DNA of 7,581 nucleotides from an uncultured Eubacterium sp. (lineage in GTDB: Bacteria; Bacillota_A; Clostridia; Lachnospirales; Lachnospiraceae). The notes under the pieces were generated by a model. That model had not been told where the DNA came from, made no database searches, and was given only the letters and a program-made list of their open reading frames with translations. The stretch spans positions 1 to 7,581 of the forward strand of contig CAQBGY010000146.1 of NCBI GenBank assembly GCA_948759685.1. The letters run 5' to 3'. The position numbers and the translations under genes are program-made. This document shows, one piece after another, positions 5,881-7,581 of this stretch; within the stretch, counting starts at the first letter, position 1; each line of letters starts with the position of its first letter.

Positions 5881-6019
5881 TATAGTTCATGTTATATTTT
5901 ATTATCGGCTCATCCTTATCCACGTCTGTAACAAAAATGACTCCTTTCCGTCCACTAACCCTTTTCAAAGTTATAAGGTCCTGCCGCAAGATATAGTTAA
6001 CATGAGCAATCAGACTATC
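5867..6019 (-). pseudogene. In-frame open stretch after the module 1 propeller stop: possible propeller remnant
   Basis: Reading on past the TAA at 6022-6020 in the same frame gives 50 sense codons before a TAA at 5869-5867. The translation contains YILRQDLITLK, then GVIFVTDVDKDEPIIKYNMN, which reads like a beta-propeller blade (strand, Asp-rich turn, strand). There is no ATG near its start. Because the gene's own C-terminus (NPILQILYLKK) already looks complete for the family, this may be the remains of a longer or second propeller rather than a lost C-terminus. A chance open frame is possible. The opposite strand is also open here. Confidence 0.25.
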
Positions 6020-7078
6020 TTATTTTTTCAGATACAATATCTGGAGTATCGGGTTTCGGTCTTCTTCAGGAGCACACCAAAATAGAAATGTATTTTCTTT
6101 TGTCATGGATGTCTTGCCGGAGCATTGGACACCATCCAAATCATTCTTCAGGTATTTGCCAATCAGATACTCATCCGCTGCTTTTGAATATAAAAAATAT
6201 CGAAGATCAAAAACTGCACACCAATATGCAGCAAACAGCCATTTCTCACTTTCGATATATCTGGTTCGGACAAAATCTTCCATGTGTTCCAACGAGACAT
6301 TCCCTTTATAGCTATGTTTTATTTCAGGTTTCATACAAAAAGACTGTATCGTATCCAATTCTGTGCCATCAAAATGATAAACCTCGTTATCCAAGTTGGG
6401 AGCCATAAAACATATCTCATTCTTGATAGAACATAAGTCCCAATCCGAATTCATATAAATCAGATGTTCTTGGTTACGGCCTACCAATTGACTCACAACC
6501 TTACCTGAAGCATCCAAATAATAAATTCCGGCCTCTTTATTGTCGGCACCGGCCAAAGAGATAACATAGCCACCTGAAGGAAGTATCTTAAAGTCAAAGG
6601 CACTAATCTCCAATCCGATACTTTTCAAATACTTGCCTTCAAGAGTATAAAAGAGAAGGGAATGTGTCCATAAATCCAGAATTACAATTTGCCTGTTACT
6701 TTCATCATATTCAAACTGACACATGTTTACATATTCCCCGGGAGCATCACCTTTATGAAACACTTGTCCCCGATACTTACCGTCTCTGGAAAAAATCCAG
6801 ACTGTCTGCATTTGCAAATCGAGAACAAATATGTGTTCTTCACTAATTTCTACATCAGTGATGTTCCCAATCAGACATGCATCCGTTGTCTCCAAAGGTA
6901 TATACTTTATTGAATCAACGAATTGGGAATAAGCGATAGTATCAACAGCTTCATTCAGTAAATCCGGATATTTACTCACTCTTTCTATTTTTTCAGAGCA
7001 AGAGATTAACATCAAAAACAAAGACAAAACGCAAGCAATAATTCTACACATAATTACGACTTTACCTTCTATTTTCAT
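6020..7078 (-). CDS. 6-bladed beta-propeller lipoprotein, DUF5128-like family (module 1)
   Basis: 352-residue predicted lipoprotein. The ATG at 7078 has AAGGAG 4 nt upstream, while the internal ATG at 7051 has none as good. The signal peptide ends in LMLISC (acylated Cys27). The first blade carries the hallmark KYIPLETTDACLIGNI (residues 59-74), then VLDLQMQTVWIFSRDGKY and HKGDAPGEY (108-116), all typical of the Bacteroidales 6-bladed propeller family (PF17170, DUF5128-like). The C-terminus NPILQILYLKK is also typical. It is not a close relative of the module 2 and 3 propellers, just as the preceding peptide has a different tail. The gene lies 31 nt behind the peptide gene, so they are almost certainly cotranscribed. 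Surface or periplasmic location is expected. Ligand unknown. Confidence 0.85.
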   Translation of the reverse strand: MKIEGKVVIMCRIIACVLSLFLMLISCSEKIERVSKYPDLLNEAVDTIAYSQFVDSIKYIPLETTDACLIGNITDVEISEEHIFVLDLQMQTVWIFSRDGKYRGQVFHKGDAPGEYVNMCQFEYDESNRQIVILDLWTHSLLFYTLEGKYLKSIGLEISAFDFKILPSGGYVISLAGADNKEAGIYYLDASGKVVSQLVGRNQEHLIYMNSDWDLCSIKNEICFMAPNLDNEVYHFDGTELDTIQSFCMKPEIKHSYKGNVSLEHMEDFVRTRYIESEKWLFAAYWCAVFDLRYFLYSKAADEYLIGKYLKNDLDGVQCSGKTSMTKENTFLFWCAPEEDRNPILQILYLKK

Positions 7079-7082
7079 AACA

Positions 7083-7088
7083 CTCCTT
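7083..7088 (-). promoter_or_regulatory. Shine-Dalgarno AAGGAG for the module 1 propeller
   Basis: AAGGAG (minus strand) 4 nt from the ATG at 7078, within GGAAGGAG. It supports that start over the internal ATG nearer the signal peptide. Confidence 0.65.
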
Positions 7089-7109
7089 CCTTTCTATTTA
7101 ACCGGCTAC

Positions 7110-7388
7110 TTATTTATTGCATTTTCCCCAAACAGCAGAACGCTTACATTCATCACCGGGTTGAGTTTGAGCACATGTAGCACCAACAAGCCTATCACCA
7201 TCGTAACAATTAGTTGCTTTATAACCATAAAAAGTATTTGGATCTGCATCTGATTCTCCGCTCGCCAACGCTTCCACATTAGCCAACATCAAATCCGACA
7301 TTGTTTCTGTTCTCTGATTCGTATAAACTCCATATCCCGTCACTGCTGCAAAGGCTGCAACAAAAGCAATTTTAATTATTTTCTTCAT
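7110..7388 (-). CDS. NVEALA-family secreted peptide (module 1)
   Basis: 92-residue precursor, the longest of the set. The leader (MKKIIKIAFV, hydrophobic segment, YGVYTNQRTETMSDLM, NVEALA at 37-42) is identical to that of module 3. The tail is unrelated to the others: SGESDADPNTFYGYK, then four Cys at 61, 72, 81 and 90 (NCYDGD, ATCAQ, DECKR, GKCNK), enough for two disulfides, with a basic C-terminus. AAAGAA lies 6 nt upstream of the ATG. The cognate-looking propeller 7078-6020 starts 31 nt after the stop. Export through Sec is inferred from the leader. Whether the peptide is cleaved near NVEALA and released is unknown. The general pattern of constant leader and variable Cys tail recalls secreted or ribosomally made peptide precursors, but no processing enzyme is in the window. 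Confidence 0.85.
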   Translation of the reverse strand: MKKIIKIAFVAAFAAVTGYGVYTNQRTETMSDLMLANVEALASGESDADPNTFYGYKATNCYDGDRLVGATCAQTQPGDECKRSAVWGKCNK

Positions 7389-7437
7389 TGTTATTTCTTT
7401 TGATTTTTAGATTTCAATTATTCTATTCCGTATCTAT

Positions 7438-7461
7438 CCTTTCAACGGAAAGGCAAACATA
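7438..7461 (-). promoter_or_regulatory. Putative promoter of module 1 with a hairpin at the start site
   Basis: TATGTTTG (7461-7454) followed by CCTTTC/GAAAGG (7453-7438), identical to copy A. Confidence 0.45.
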
Positions 7462-7491
7462 TTGCCCGTTCAATTTAAATCGTTATCTTTG
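7462..7491 (+). promoter_or_regulatory. Plus-strand promoter, TTG-N19-TATCTTTG (copy C)
   Basis: TTG (7462-7464), 19-nt spacer, TATCTTTG (7484-7491), as in copies A and B. Confidence 0.5.
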
Positions 7492-7496
7492 CCGAG

Positions 7497-7581
7497 ACTT
7501 CCTTTCCAAGGTGGGTTACGGAACGACGGGTCGTGATGCTGCTACAAAACGTTATCCGTCCGCTCTTCTCCAGTCCCTTTC
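7497..7581 (+). ncRNA. Candidate structured small RNA, copy C (partial)
   Basis: GACGGGT (7525-7531) pairs over all seven positions with ATCCGTC (7554-7560), with one G-U pair in the plus-strand RNA. The inner CGT/ACG stem (7532-7534 with 7549-7551) is kept, although the loop and left arm differ from copies A and B. The transcript would run past the window end. Confidence 0.3.

Larger units (their letters stand above)
7264..7581 (-). repeat. Repeat cassette copy C, cut by the window end
   Basis: Third direct copy. It is identical to copy A over 226 bp (7273-7498). Past the plus-strand promoter it departs from A and B in the inverted-repeat region, where several bases change but pairing is kept. 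The right end is not reached. Confidence 0.85.

Noticed and set aside
6088..6913. Plus-strand ORFs of 60-106 codons inside the module 1 propeller
   Set aside because: They are antisense to a well-supported lipoprotein gene and have no family features or ribosome binding sites.
7110..7388. NVEALA peptides as classical double-glycine bacteriocins
   Set aside because: No GG cleavage site follows a short double-glycine leader in the intact copies, and no ABC peptidase transporter is in the window. The hydrophobic N-terminus suggests Sec export instead.
3821..7581. The three ~320-bp direct repeats as insertion sequences or a CRISPR array
   Set aside because: There is no transposase, no terminal inverted repeat or target duplication at their edges, and the spacing (~1.7 kb) is set by whole genes. 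They are duplicated gene-promoter cassettes.

Overview
The window looks like an accessory locus from a gut Bacteroidales genome (Bacteroides or a close relative such as Phocaeicola). The sequence is AT-rich. It encodes small secreted peptides with the NVEALA motif known from Bacteroides and several lipoprotein beta-propellers of families typical of this group, and it carries promoter-like TAnnTTTG boxes of the Bacteroides type. No species can be named from the sequence alone.

All convincing genes lie on the minus strand, so transcription runs from right to left. The basic unit is repeat cassette, then an NVEALA peptide gene, then a 6-bladed beta-propeller lipoprotein gene. Module 1 is peptide 7388-7110 with propeller 7078-6020. 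Module 2 is peptide 5672-5436 with propeller 5357-4320, followed by a stop-start overlapping 36-codon ORF (4320-4210). Module 3 is peptide 3945-3706 with propeller 3598-2558, followed closely by a second propeller (2506-1487). Module 4 is a frameshifted peptide gene (1490-1291) whose ATG overlaps the previous stop, then a 13-bp hairpin, then a propeller (1184-174). Bases 1-173 hold no recognisable gene.

Each of the three intact peptide genes sits in a ~320-bp direct repeat that covers the 5' half of the gene, its leader RNA, two back-to-back promoter-like boxes and a GC-richer inverted repeat. The plus-strand promoter (TTG-N19-TATCTTTG) points into the inverted repeat. The repeats could therefore encode three copies of a small structured RNA transcribed opposite to the peptide operons.

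The peptides share an almost invariant N-terminal half (hydrophobic export signal, then YGVYTNQ and MSDLMLANVEA) and have variable Cys-containing tails. The two peptides with similar tails (modules 2 and 3) precede closely related propellers. The peptide with a different tail (module 1) precedes a propeller of another family. This suggests matched peptide-lipoprotein pairs that act outside the inner membrane, for example secreted peptide and receptor, or toxin and immunity. That function is inference: neither family has a firmly known role that I can cite. Leader and tail similarity conflict (leader of module 1 identical to module 3, tail of module 3 like module 2), which suggests recombination or gene conversion at the leader/tail junction.
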